This document shows, piece by piece, positions 41,976-51,307 of a DNA stretch of 64,000 nt (positions are counted from its first letter, which is position 1; every line of letters begins with the position of its first letter). The DNA comes from Lacipirellula limnantheis (lineage in GTDB: Bacteria; Planctomycetota; Planctomycetia; Pirellulales; Lacipirellulaceae): NCBI RefSeq assembly GCF_007746075.1, contig NZ_CP036339.1, positions 5,423,786 through 5,487,785 on the forward strand, written 5' to 3'. The notes below the pieces were generated by a model that ran no database searches, had not been told where the DNA came from, and saw only the letters and a program-made list of their open reading frames with translations. Both the position numbers and the translations under genes were made by a program.

Positions 41976-43493
41976 ATGCTCCTATTCGCCGCGACTTCGT
42001 CGATCTGGCAGTTGCCGATTCCGCCACTCGACGCTGCCATCGTGGCGGGCTACCTCGGCGCGATGCTGGCGCTCGGCGTTTGGGTCGGACGTGGTCAAAA
42101 GACGACCGTCGACTACTTTCTGGGCGGGCGCTCCCTCCCTGGATGGGCGGTGCTGCTGTCGATTGTTTCGACAGAAACCAGCGCGGTGACGTTCCTGAGC
42201 ATCCCAGGGATGGCCTTTGCCGCCGGCGGCGACTTGCGATTTTTGCAAATCACCTTCGGATACGTCGTGGGTCGGTTGGTGGTGGTGTGGCTGTTGCTGC
42301 CGCTTTACTTCCGCGGCGAACCCTTCACCGCCTACGAAGTTCTGGAACGTCGCTTCGGCAAGGCTTCGCGGCGGCTCACGTCGCTGCTGTTTCTCGTCAC
42401 GCGCAATATCGCCGACGCGCTGCGGCTCTATCTGGCCGCGCTTGTTCTCAAAGAGGCGATGAATCTCGAAATGCAACTCTGCATTTGGGCCGTCGGCGTC
42501 GTGACGATTGCATACACCTATCTTGGCGGCGTCAAATCGGTCGTTTGGAACGATTGCGTCCAATTCGCCATCTATATCCTGGGCGCCGCGGTCATCCTCT
42601 ACAAAATCCTGACGTTGCTTCCGGGGGGAGTGGAACAATACTGGAGCTATGCCGCCGCCCACGACAAACTTCGCGTATTCGACTTCACGCCGTCGCTTAC
42701 CGCCCCGCTGACCTTCTGGGGAGGCTTGATCGGCGGCATGTTCCTTACTGGCGCGACGCATGGCACCGACCAACTAACTGTGCAGCGCCTCTTGGCCGCC
42801 AAAAGCCAACGGACCGCCGGCTGGGCGCTCGCTGCAAGCGGCTTCGTCGTTTGCTTTCAATTCGCGCTCTTTCTGCTAATCGGCGTTGGACTCGCAGCGT
42901 TCTACGACGTCTACCCTCCCGAAGTTCCTTTCGGGAAGGCCAACGATCGGGTGGTCGCCCACTTCATCATTAATCATCTCGATCCGGGCATCGTCGGGCT
43001 GACGCTGGCGGCGGTCTTCGCCGCGGCGTTTTCAAGCTCGCTCAACTCCCTGTCCACGGCACTTGTGAGCGACATCGTCTTGCCACTCTCCAGAAACGCG
43101 CTCAGTCGCGAGACGCAAATGAGGTGGGCCAAATGGTCGACGCTCGCCTTTGGCATTTTGCAGATTGGCATCGCGGTGGCCGCCTACCGTTTGAGTGCCA
43201 GCCAGAGCATCGTCAACGAAGTACTCACCATCGCTGCGTTCACCAGCGGACCGATGCTCGGCCTCTACCTCATCGGAGTGCTGGCGCCGAGCATTTCGGA
43301 AAAGCCCGCCCTGGGCGGATTTCTGTGCGGCTTAATTGTCATCTCGCTCGTCACCTTTCTCCCGAAGTATTGGACAGACCTGCCGACGGTTTGGTGGCCC
43401 TGGTACGCAACCATCGGCTCGGCGGCGACCTTTGCCGCCGCCTGGCTCCTTAATATGACGCCGCTCGCGGCGCCGAACGTTCAAGAATACTAG
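41976..43493 (+). CDS. Sodium:solute symporter (SSS family), candidate MurNAc transporter
   Basis: 505 residues from the ATG at 41976; the ORF extends upstream but lacks membrane character there. About 13 TM helices. SSS hallmarks: DYFLGGRSLPGWAVLLSIVSTETSAVTFLSIPG near the N-terminus (condensed) and FSSSLNSLSTALVSDIV in TM8 with the Na2-site Ser residues. In Tannerella forsythia an SSS-type protein (MurT) imports MurNAc next to MurK and MurQ, and the same gene types cluster here, so MurNAc is the best guess for the substrate. Ten bases from the NamZ fusion gene. Confidence 0.88.
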   Translation: MLLFAATSSIWQLPIPPLDAAIVAGYLGAMLALGVWVGRGQKTTVDYFLGGRSLPGWAVLLSIVSTETSAVTFLSIPGMAFAAGGDLRFLQITFGYVVGRLVVVWLLLPLYFRGEPFTAYEVLERRFGKASRRLTSLLFLVTRNIADALRLYLAALVLKEAMNLEMQLCIWAVGVVTIAYTYLGGVKSVVWNDCVQFAIYILGAAVILYKILTLLPGGVEQYWSYAAAHDKLRVFDFTPSLTAPLTFWGGLIGGMFLTGATHGTDQLTVQRLLAAKSQRTAGWALAASGFVVCFQFALFLLIGVGLAAFYDVYPPEVPFGKANDRVVAHFIINHLDPGIVGLTLAAVFAAAFSSSLNSLSTALVSDIVLPLSRNALSRETQMRWAKWSTLAFGILQIGIAVAAYRLSASQSIVNEVLTIAAFTSGPMLGLYLIGVLAPSISEKPALGGFLCGLIVISLVTFLPKYWTDLPTVWWPWYATIGSAATFAAAWLLNMTPLAAPNVQEY

Positions 43494-43502
43494 TCGTAAT
43501 CC

Positions 43503-46004
43503 ATGAAATTTCGGATCGCAACGATGAGATTCGCTCTGCCGCTGATGTTGGCTTGCGCCTTAACTCTTGCTCTGCGCATCGACATAACTCAAGCCGAGCT
43601 CCCAGTCGTCCCCGCCGCGTCGCTCGGATTGAACCAAGAGCAGCTCGACCGCATCGACGCATTGGTCGAAGCGGAGATTGAAGCCAAACGCCTCCCTGGC
43701 TGCGTCGTCGCCATTGGTCGCACCGGCGGCATCGGGTTCCTGAAGGCCTACGGCAACCGCCAGCTTGAACCGTCGCAGGAGCCGATGACGGTCGAGACGC
43801 TGTTCGACATGGCGTCGCTCACCAAGCCGATCGCCACAGCCACGAGCGTCATGATCCTGGTCGAGCAGGGAAAAGTCCGCCTGCGCAACCCGATCGCCGA
43901 ATACATTCCTGAGTTCGGGCAGAACGGCAAGGACCACATCACGGTCGAGGACCTCCTCGTCCACCGCGGCGGGCTGATTCCCGACAATGCTCTGAAAGAC
44001 TACGAAGACGGCCCCGAGAAGGCGTGGGAACGGCTCTTCGCCCTACCGACCGATAAGCCGGGCGAGCAGTTCATTTATTCCGACGTCGGCTTCCTGACGC
44101 TCGGTGAGTTGGTTCATCGCGTCAGCGGCAAGACCGTCGCAGAGTTCGCAGCCGAGAACATTTTCCGGCCGCTCGGCATGAAAGAGTCGGGCTACGCGCC
44201 GTCGAAGGAACTTGCCGAGCGCGCCGCGACGACGGAGCAGCGCGAAGATCGCTGGATGCGCGGCGAAGTCCACGACCCGCGAGCCTACTTGCTCGAAGGC
44301 GTCGCCGGCCATGCCGGGTTGTTCTCGACCGCCGCTGATCTCGCGATTTATTGCGACGCGATCCTGCGCGGCGCCAGCGGCACGGCTGCGGCCAGCAGTT
44401 CGGCAGCTGAACCGGCGGACCAAGCACACGCCGTCCCGCCGTTCGTGATGAGCCGCGCCACGCTCGCCGAGATGATGCGACCGCGCGAAGTCGCCGGCAA
44501 TCATCGGGCCCTCGGCTGGGACAATCGCAGCGCCTACTCGACCAATCGCGGCGAACTTCTCAGCTCGCGGGCCATCGGTCACGGCGGCTTCACCGGCACG
44601 GCGATGTGGATCGATCCCGAGCTCGATCTGTTCGTGATCTTCCTCTCGAACCGCGTGCACCCCGATGGCAGCGGCCTGGTCAACCCGCTCGCCGGCCGCA
44701 TTGGCACGGTCGCCGCCGCGGCAATCGATGGCCCGAACAGCGCCCTCGCGACGCGTGCATCTGCATCTTCGGAGGAGGCTTTCGCCGATGAGGTCCAACC
44801 TGCCACGCATGAGCTACCCGCCGCCTCCACCGAAAACCAGTCACCAGTCACGAGTCACCAGTCACGCTCCCCAGTCCTCACCGGCCTCGACGTCCTGGTC
44901 CGTGATAACTTCAAACAACTCAAAGGCCGCCGCGTCGGCCTGATCACCAATCACACTGGCGTCGATCGCGCCGGTCGTCGCAACGTCGACCTGCTCCGCA
45001 ACGCCGATGGCGTCGAGCTCGTCGCCATCTTCAGTCCCGAACATGGCATCGCCGGCAAGCTTGATCACGACGGCATCACCGACGCCCGCGACGAGGCGAC
45101 GGGGCTGCCGATCCACAGCCTTTACGGCGAGACGCGCAAGCCAACCCCGGCACAACTCAAAGGGATCGACACGCTGGTCTTCGACATCCAGGACATCGGC
45201 TGTCGCTTCTACACGTATGAGTCCACGATGGCCTGGGCGATGGAAGCTGCCGGCGAGCATGGCTTGAAGTACGTTGTCCTCGATCGCCCCAACCCGATCG
45301 GCGGCGTCGCGATGGAAGGGCCCCTGGCCGACAGCGGCCGCGAGTCGTTCGTCGGCTGTCACACGGTTCCGCTCCGTCACGGCCTGACGATTGGCGAGCT
45401 GGCGACGATGTACCGCGCCGAGCGTGACGTGCAGGTCGAGCTCGACGTTATTAAGGTCGAGGGCTGGCGGCGCGGCGACTACTGGGACGCCACTGGCTTG
45501 CTCTGGATCAACCAATCGCCCAATATGCGGAGCTTAACTGAAGCGATTCTCTACTCCGGCATGGGCATCTGGGAAACGACCAACGTCTCGGTCGGTCGCG
45601 GCACCAATACGCCGTTCGAGGTACTTGGCGCCCCGTGGATCGACGCGAAGGAATTTGCCGCCGCACTCACGGCGGCGAACTTGCCGGGCGTCCGCTTCAC
45701 GCCGATCGAGTTCACGCCCAACGACAGCAAGTTCAAGGACCAGAAATGCGGCGGCGTCAACGTCGCCATCACGGATCAGGCCAAGTTCGCACCGGTCGCC
45801 GTCGGCATGCAGATCGCCGCGACGCTTCGGCGGCTTTACCCGCTCGACTGGCAGGTGAAGCGAGCCGACCGGCTGCTGATCAACAAGGAGGTCTTCGACG
45901 CGATCGTGGCTGGCGCCGATCGTGAGGAGATTGAAGCCTTGTATCAGGACGATCTGGAAAAGTTCCGCCACCGGCGCGAAGAGTTTCTGCTGTACGCCGA
46001 CTGA
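43503..46004 (+). CDS. namZ: Serine hydrolase (beta-lactamase fold) fused to NamZ exo-beta-N-acetylmuramidase
   Basis: 833 residues with a signal peptide (cleavage near TQA-EL, residue 31). Residues 40-405 are a class C beta-lactamase/DD-peptidase-like domain: SLTK with the nucleophile S105 and K108, YSDVGF as the Tyr motif, and GHGGFTGT as the third motif. Residues 459-833 are a NamZ (DUF1343) domain with IFSPEHGI (E513), VFDIQDIGCRFYTY and LDRPNPIGG. NamZ releases terminal MurNAc from peptidoglycan fragments; the serine hydrolase may remove or trim the peptide. The inter-domain linker is partly encoded by a short tandem repeat (44837). Follows the symporter gene. Confidence 0.92.
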   Translation: MKFRIATMRFALPLMLACALTLALRIDITQAELPVVPAASLGLNQEQLDRIDALVEAEIEAKRLPGCVVAIGRTGGIGFLKAYGNRQLEPSQEPMTVETLFDMASLTKPIATATSVMILVEQGKVRLRNPIAEYIPEFGQNGKDHITVEDLLVHRGGLIPDNALKDYEDGPEKAWERLFALPTDKPGEQFIYSDVGFLTLGELVHRVSGKTVAEFAAENIFRPLGMKESGYAPSKELAERAATTEQREDRWMRGEVHDPRAYLLEGVAGHAGLFSTAADLAIYCDAILRGASGTAAASSSAAEPADQAHAVPPFVMSRATLAEMMRPREVAGNHRALGWDNRSAYSTNRGELLSSRAIGHGGFTGTAMWIDPELDLFVIFLSNRVHPDGSGLVNPLAGRIGTVAAAAIDGPNSALATRASASSEEAFADEVQPATHELPAASTENQSPVTSHQSRSPVLTGLDVLVRDNFKQLKGRRVGLITNHTGVDRAGRRNVDLLRNADGVELVAIFSPEHGIAGKLDHDGITDARDEATGLPIHSLYGETRKPTPAQLKGIDTLVFDIQDIGCRFYTYESTMAWAMEAAGEHGLKYVVLDRPNPIGGVAMEGPLADSGRESFVGCHTVPLRHGLTIGELATMYRAERDVQVELDVIKVEGWRRGDYWDATGLLWINQSPNMRSLTEAILYSGMGIWETTNVSVGRGTNTPFEVLGAPWIDAKEFAAALTAANLPGVRFTPIEFTPNDSKFKDQKCGGVNVAITDQAKFAPVAVGMQIAATLRRLYPLDWQVKRADRLLINKEVFDAIVAGADREEIEALYQDDLEKFRHRREEFLLYAD
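44837..44866. repeat. ccagtcac tandem/inverted word repeat in NamZ fusion linker
   Basis: CCAGTCACCAGTCACGAGTC followed by ACCAGTCACG: three to four GTCAC words. Encodes QSPVTSHQSR between the hydrolase and NamZ domains, where extra residues are tolerated. Confidence 0.75.
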
Positions 46005-46075
46005 AACGGCCGGCCAATTTGGCTTATACTGACGGTTTCCTACTGTTGACTGACGATTGGCAAGGCGCGGAGATT

Positions 46076-46102
46076 CTGTGGGAGGCGTCTCCGACGCCGA
46101 TT
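46076..46102. repeat. Half-copy of the 14028 palindrome
   Basis: 27 bases starting CTGTGGGAGGCGTCTCCGAC, identical to 14028-14054. The matching second arm is absent. Lies in the gap before glcD. Confidence 0.8.
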
Positions 46103-46211
46103 TCGTATTGCAAGTTGACGAGTTGCGCTCTGAAATCCGGCATCGGGGTTGGAACCCTCTCACACATTGAGTTCGGTTTCCCGCTCGTTCACCGCACCGC
46201 AGTAACCCGCC

Positions 46212-47597
46212 ATGACGCCGACCGTCGCTCCGCTCGCCGAGGAACTTGCCCAGCAGCTCGGCGCGGAGCGAGTGCTGACGGCGCCCGAAGACTTGGCCGT
46301 CTATGCCTACGACGGCACCGCGGCCTTGCGGCAGAACCCGGCCTGCGTCGTCTTCCCGCTGACGACGCACGAAGTCGCCGCGTGCGTGCAGATCGCCCGC
46401 CGGCATCGGGCGCCGATCGTCACGCGAGGCTCCGGCACTGGGCTGAGCGGCGGCAGCGTGCCGATGGAAGGGGCGCTGGTCGTCTGCCTTAACCGGATGG
46501 ACCGAATCATCGAGCTTGACCCGCGCAACCTCACCATCGAGGTGGAAGCGGGCGTCGTGACGCAGACGATCGACGAAGCGGCCGGGAAGCACGGCCTCTT
46601 CTACCCTCCTGATCCCGGCTCGCGCAAGATCTCGACGATCGGCGGCAACGTTGCCGAGAACTCCGGCGGTCTCCGCGGTTTGAAGTACGGCGTCACGCGC
46701 GACTATGTTATGGGGCTGGAAGCGGTCCTCGCCAGCGGCGAGATCGTGTGGCTCGGTAACAAGTGCGTTAAGGACGTTGCCGGTTACAACCTGCGTGATC
46801 TGTTCATCGGCTCCGAAGGGACGTTGGGCATCGTCACCCGCGTGCTGCTGAAGCTCGTCCCGCAGCCGCAAAGCCGCATGACCATGCTAGCGTCGTTCGC
46901 GTCGCTCGAAGCGGCGGGCGACACGGTCTCCGACATCATCGCGGCGAAGATCATTCCCTGCACGCTTGAGTTCCTCGACCAGCAGACGATCCGCTGCGTC
47001 GAAGATTTTACTCAGGTCGGTTTGCCGACGGAAGCAGCGGCCGTGCTGATCATGGAGACCGACGGGCATCCGCTCGTCGTTGCCGAGGAGGCGGCGGCGA
47101 TGGCGGCGATCGCCTCCGCCCGCGGCGCCATCTCCGTGCGGACGGCCGCTGATGACGTCGAAGCGAACAAGCTGCTGACGGCGCGTCGCTCGGCATTCTC
47201 GGCCTTGGCCCGCGTGCGACCGACGACGATCTTGGAAGACGTCACCGTGCCGCGCAGCGAGCTCGCGGGCATGGTGGCGTTCATTGCCGCCTCGGCCGCG
47301 AAGCATGGCCTGCAGATCGGCACGTTCGGCCACATGGGCGACGGCAACCTCCACCCGACGTTTTTAACCGACGAACGCAACGCTGACGAAATGCATCGAG
47401 TTGAGCTGTCGCTCGGCGAAATCGTCGACCGCACGCTGGCCGTCGGCGGCACAATCACCGGCGAACACGGCGTGGGCCTCGCGAAGAAGCCCTATCTGCG
47501 GCAGCAACTCGGCGACCACAGTTATCAATTGCTGAAGCTGGTGAAGCGGGCGCTCGATCCGGAAGGGCTGCTGAACCCCGGCAAGATTTTTGAATGA
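46212..47597 (+). CDS. glcD: FAD-linked oxidase, glycolate oxidase subunit GlcD-like
   Basis: 461 residues. PCMH-type FAD domain: VVFPLTTHEVAACVQIARRH, TRGSGTGLSGGSVP and FYPPDPGSRKISTIGGNVAENSGGLRGLKYG (condensed), then the C-terminal FAD-oxidase domain with THMGDGN-like FGHMGDGNLHPTF and GTITGEHGVGLAKK. Oxidises glycolate, D-lactate or a related 2-hydroxyacid. The GlcF-like Fe-S protein follows after 177 bases; no GlcE is present. Confidence 0.93.
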   Translation: MTPTVAPLAEELAQQLGAERVLTAPEDLAVYAYDGTAALRQNPACVVFPLTTHEVAACVQIARRHRAPIVTRGSGTGLSGGSVPMEGALVVCLNRMDRIIELDPRNLTIEVEAGVVTQTIDEAAGKHGLFYPPDPGSRKISTIGGNVAENSGGLRGLKYGVTRDYVMGLEAVLASGEIVWLGNKCVKDVAGYNLRDLFIGSEGTLGIVTRVLLKLVPQPQSRMTMLASFASLEAAGDTVSDIIAAKIIPCTLEFLDQQTIRCVEDFTQVGLPTEAAAVLIMETDGHPLVVAEEAAAMAAIASARGAISVRTAADDVEANKLLTARRSAFSALARVRPTTILEDVTVPRSELAGMVAFIAASAAKHGLQIGTFGHMGDGNLHPTFLTDERNADEMHRVELSLGEIVDRTLAVGGTITGEHGVGLAKKPYLRQQLGDHSYQLLKLVKRALDPEGLLNPGKIFE

Positions 47598-47611
47598 CTG
47601 CAGGAAGAATA

Positions 47612-47745
47612 ACCACGACGACACGACGAAGAGAAGAATTCTAGGAACACTAACCTTCGCTGATCGACGCTTATCTGCATTAGCGAAGATTAGTGTTCTC
47701 ATTTTCTCCTTTGCATTTCCGTCGTGCTCGTCGTGCCGTCGTGGT
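47612..47745. repeat. Double hairpin of cgacgacac words between glcD and glcF
   Basis: Outer arms ACCACGACGACACGACGAA (47612) and ...CGTGCCGTCGTGGT (ending 47745). Inner 17-base arms GAACACTAACCTTCGCT (47645-47661) and AGCGAAGATTAGTGTTC (47682-47698) pair at 16 of 17. Two nested palindromes with unrelated words, as in other nested elements of this window. Confidence 0.85.
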
Positions 47746-47774
47746 GAAACAACCTTTACAACCACAACCGAACA

Positions 47775-49118
47775 TTGTCCGAACTGAACCTCCTCAAATC
47801 GCTCGATTACTCGGTGTTGCAGCAATGCATGCACTGCGGCATGTGCTTGCCCACTTGCCCGACGTACGACGAGACGAAGTTTGAGCGGAGCAGCCCGCGC
47901 GGTCGAATTCGGCTGATGCGCGAGGTGGCCGACGGGCGACTCGGGGTGACATCGACGTTCGCTGAGGAGATGTCGTACTGCCTTGGCTGCCTCGCCTGCC
48001 AGACCGCCTGCCCGGCGGGGGTCGACTACGCAACGCTGCTCGAGAACGCTCGCGGCGAGGTGGAACGGCAGCATGTCGTCGGCGGCACGGCGCGTCGGCT
48101 GTTTCGCTGGAGCACGCTCTCGTTTCTCTTCCGGCGGCCGCGACTGTTGCGAGCGTTTGGGCGAGCGATGTGGCTCTATCAGCGGAGCGGGCTGCAAAGC
48201 GGCTTGCGGCGGCTTGGGGTGATGAAACTTCTGCCGAAGCAATTGCGATTGATGGAAGCGATGACGCCGACGGTCGTCGTTCCCTTCTCGAATGCCCGCA
48301 TCGCGCCGCTGGAAACTCCCAAGTCGCCAGCGAACTATCGCGTCGCCTTGCTCACCGGCTGCGTGCAAGACCTGCTTTACGGCCCGATCAACCGCGCAAC
48401 GGCCGACGTGCTGCTCGCCAACGGCTGCGAGGTCGTCACGCCGTCGGTGCAGTTCTGCTGCGGGTCGCTCCACGCCCACAACGGCGAACTGAAACTTGCT
48501 CGCGACCTGGCGCGCCGGAATCTCGATCTGTACGACGTTGACGAACTCGATGCGATCATCAGCAACGCCGGCGGGTGCGGGTCGCACTTGAAGAAGTACG
48601 CCGAGCTGTTGCATGCGGATGAGCGGTATCACGCCCGAGCGGGCGCCTGGGATCGGAAGGTACGAGACGTCAGTGAGTGGCTGGTGCAGATCGGCTGCCG
48701 AGTGCCGGCAACGGCCAGCAGCAGCGACGCACAAGGTCGTACGATCGCAACGACGGTAACTTATGACGCTTCGTGTCATTTGATGCACGGGCAACGGGTC
48801 GTCGCTCAGCCGCTGGCGCTGCTGCAAATGATTCCTGGGCTGCGTTTAGTTCCGCTGGTTGAGTCGGACTGGTGCTGCGGCAGCGCGGGCGTTTACAGCA
48901 TTACGCAGCCGGAGCAGTCGGCCAAACTTCTCGCCCGCAAGCTCGATCACATCACCGCGACAGGGGCCTCGGTCCTCGCCAGCGGTAATCCGGGCTGTCT
49001 GCTGCAACTCGAAAACGGCATGCGCGGCGATCCAAGGTTCGCCCACGTGCGCGTCTGTCACCCCGTCGAACTGCTCGCTGAAGCTTACCGTCGCGAATCG
49101 GGCGGTTATGATGGGTGA
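47775..49118 (+). CDS. glcF: Glycolate oxidase iron-sulfur subunit GlcF-like
   Basis: 447 residues from a TTG start at 47775 (MSELNLLKSLDY); no ATG precedes the ferredoxin part. Two 4Fe-4S motifs: CMHCGMCLPTCPTYDE and CLGCLACQTACPAG. Two CCG-type domains follow (FCCGSLHAHNGE and DWCCGSAG). Accepts electrons from the GlcD-like flavoprotein. Whether the repeat between the genes affects coupling is open. Confidence 0.92.
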   Translation: MSELNLLKSLDYSVLQQCMHCGMCLPTCPTYDETKFERSSPRGRIRLMREVADGRLGVTSTFAEEMSYCLGCLACQTACPAGVDYATLLENARGEVERQHVVGGTARRLFRWSTLSFLFRRPRLLRAFGRAMWLYQRSGLQSGLRRLGVMKLLPKQLRLMEAMTPTVVVPFSNARIAPLETPKSPANYRVALLTGCVQDLLYGPINRATADVLLANGCEVVTPSVQFCCGSLHAHNGELKLARDLARRNLDLYDVDELDAIISNAGGCGSHLKKYAELLHADERYHARAGAWDRKVRDVSEWLVQIGCRVPATASSSDAQGRTIATTVTYDASCHLMHGQRVVAQPLALLQMIPGLRLVPLVESDWCCGSAGVYSITQPEQSAKLLARKLDHITATGASVLASGNPGCLLQLENGMRGDPRFAHVRVCHPVELLAEAYRRESGGYDG

Positions 49119-49190
49119 GCACCGTTTGGTCGGCAGGCTCCGCTCATCGCTGCGATCTAACTTTTCAACTTCAACGCGCAGGTCATTTCC

Positions 49191-50252
49191 GTGGCCACGG
49201 TCTCCTTTCAACAAGTTAACAAGCAGTACCCCGGCGGGTTTCAGGCCGTGCGGGATCTCAACCTGGAGATCGCCGACGGCGAGTTCGTCGTGCTGGTGGG
49301 CCCTTCAGGCTGCGGCAAAAGCACCACGCTGCGGATGTTGGCGGGACTTGAGGAAATTACCTCCGGGGAAATCCGCATCGGCGCTCGGCGCGTCAATGAA
49401 GTCGAACCGGGCCAGCGCGACATCGCGATGGTCTTTCAGAACTACGCCCTCTACCCTCACATGACCGTTCGCCAGAATCTCGCGTTCGGTCTCAAAATGC
49501 GGCGAACTCCCAAGGCCGAGATTGCACGAAGGACGGGCGAAACGGCGGAAACGCTGGGCATCACCGCGCTGCTCGATCGCAAGCCGCGCGAACTCTCCGG
49601 CGGGCAGCGGCAACGTGTGGCGCTCGGCCGCGCGATCGTCCGGCAACCGCAGGTGTTTCTGTTTGACGAACCCCTCTCGAATCTCGACGCGAAGCTCCGC
49701 GTCCAAATGCGGGCCGAGATCGCGGCGCTGCATCAGCGGCTCGGCACGACGATGATCTACGTCACGCACGACCAGGTCGAAGCGATGACGCTCGGCCAGC
49801 GAATTGTCGTGATGGATGGCGGCGTCGTGCAGCAGGCGGCGGCGCCGTTGGAGCTGTATCGTCAACCGGCCAATCGTTTCGTGGCGGGCTTTATTGGCAG
49901 CCCGCCGATGAATTTCATCCGGGGAACGCTGAGCGCCGGCCGCTTCGCGTTCGATGGCCGCGAACTGCCGCTAAACGACGCCGCGACGGACGACGGCTCG
50001 GCAATCCTGGGAATCAGGCCTGAGGATCTCCTTGCTGAAGGTTCTGGTCCGACGCTTGGTCCCGCGGCGCTTGAGGTCGTCGAGCAGATGGGGCACGAAT
50101 CGCTCGGCTATTTTCGTCTCGCCGGCCAGCGCTGTGCCATGCGGCTGGCCGCCGATGCCGGGCTCACGCCCGGCGACATGGTCGAGCCGCGCCTGCGCCC
50201 CGGTGCCTGGCGACTGTTTGCCGACGACGCCAGCGGCAAGCGACTGGTTTAG
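49191..50252 (+). CDS. Sugar-type ABC transporter ATP-binding protein (UgpC/MsmX-like)
   Basis: 353 residues from a GTG start. Walker A GPSGCGKST, Q-loop FQNYALYPHMTVRQNL, signature LSGGQRQRVALGRAI, Walker B VFLFDEPLSNLDAKLR and the switch HD, then the C-terminal TOBE/OB domain (IRPEDLLAEG). This architecture energises CUT1 sugar or glycerol-3-phosphate importers. No permease or binding protein is nearby, so it may serve importers encoded elsewhere, as MsmX does. Confidence 0.93.
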   Translation: MATVSFQQVNKQYPGGFQAVRDLNLEIADGEFVVLVGPSGCGKSTTLRMLAGLEEITSGEIRIGARRVNEVEPGQRDIAMVFQNYALYPHMTVRQNLAFGLKMRRTPKAEIARRTGETAETLGITALLDRKPRELSGGQRQRVALGRAIVRQPQVFLFDEPLSNLDAKLRVQMRAEIAALHQRLGTTMIYVTHDQVEAMTLGQRIVVMDGGVVQQAAAPLELYRQPANRFVAGFIGSPPMNFIRGTLSAGRFAFDGRELPLNDAATDDGSAILGIRPEDLLAEGSGPTLGPAALEVVEQMGHESLGYFRLAGQRCAMRLAADAGLTPGDMVEPRLRPGAWRLFADDASGKRLV

Positions 50253-50281
50253 GGTCCCCCGCTCCTCCCAGAATCGATCTT

Positions 50282-50938
50282 TCAAGTTAAGAACGGATTC
50301 GTTCGCCGCTCATGCCCGATCGTCGTGGGCGGTCCATGCCCCGGCAGGACGACCGTGTCGTCAGGCAGCGAAAAGAGTTTCGTGCGAATCGAATCCAGCA
50401 GCGTCTGGTGATCGCCGTCAGGGAAATCGCTGCGGCCTACGCTCCCGGCAAACAGCACGTCGCCGCCCAGCACGATCATGGGCGAGAGTTCCTTGGCGAC
50501 GAACGCCACATGCCCGCCGCTGTGACCAGGAGTTTCCAGCACCGTCCAGCGCAGGCCGGCGAAGTCGAGGACGTCTCCTTCGGACACGGTCTGGTCAGCC
50601 GGCGGGCTGACCATGGGGAGCCCAAAACCGGCCGAGAGATTTCCCTCCGGATCCGTCAACTTCCAGGCGTCGCCGGCGCCAATCAGCAGCGGGGCTTCGG
50701 GCCAGGTCTGCTTTAGCAACTCATTGCCGGCGATGTGATCGCCATGACCGTGGGTGTTCAGGATGGCGACGGGACTCAGGCGAGCCGCCTGAAGTTGCTC
50801 GACGATCCGCTCCACGTCGAGGCCTGGATCGACCACGATGCAGTCACCCTCCTTGGCAAGGGAGAGAAGATAGGCATTTTCTGCAAAGAGCGAGGAAGTC
50901 ACCACGCGTACAATCGGCGTTGTTTCTGTATTCTTCAC
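50282..50938 (-). CDS. MBL-fold metallo-hydrolase (glyoxalase II-like)
   Basis: 218 residues. Zinc ligands: NTHGHGDHIAGN (HxHxDH), TPGHSGGHVAF, FAGSVGRSDFPDGD (the bridging Asp) and VLPGHGPPTTIGHE. The GxSxGRxD pattern fits the hydroxyacylglutathione hydrolase/persulfide dioxygenase branch; the substrate is not certain. Convergent with the ABC ATPase gene, 29 bases apart. Confidence 0.9.
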   Translation of the reverse strand: MKNTETTPIVRVVTSSLFAENAYLLSLAKEGDCIVVDPGLDVERIVEQLQAARLSPVAILNTHGHGDHIAGNELLKQTWPEAPLLIGAGDAWKLTDPEGNLSAGFGLPMVSPPADQTVSEGDVLDFAGLRWTVLETPGHSGGHVAFVAKELSPMIVLGGDVLFAGSVGRSDFPDGDHQTLLDSIRTKLFSLPDDTVVLPGHGPPTTIGHERRTNPFLT

Positions 50939-51307
50939 AGTTTACCCTTTTCGCCGTTGTAACATCCGGATAACATTCCCCGCCTTGGGGGTGTGGCCTG
51001 AAACGGTTAGGCTGACTCCCTTGCCGGGTTGCGACGATTGTAATTGTTTCGCCTGCGGCGAACGATAGTTACGAAGCGGCAAGAGGGATCGCCCGCGCCT
51101 AGCTACGTCCAACGGCTCGCCCTTTGCGTCGAGAACGACTATTTTTCGACGAATTGGAGCGTACCAGCCCGCCGATCGCGCCAGGGCAGCACTGCAACCG
51201 CTAGAAAAGCAGGGTGAGGAACGTCGTTTGCTCCCCCCTGTCCCCGCCTCGCACAAAAACGCCCTGCCCAGTTCGCGGCCGGAGGCCGCATAAGGAGAGC
51301 GCTGACG
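50939..51307. other. Gene-free divergent gap
   Basis: 369 bases between the MBL-fold gene (minus) and the DUF1571 gene (plus). No ORF of credible composition. A small hairpin GCGGCC-GGA-GGCCGC (51275-51289) precedes the Shine-Dalgarno AAGGAG (51292-51297) of the DUF1571 gene. Both promoters must lie here; none is clear. Confidence 0.6.
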
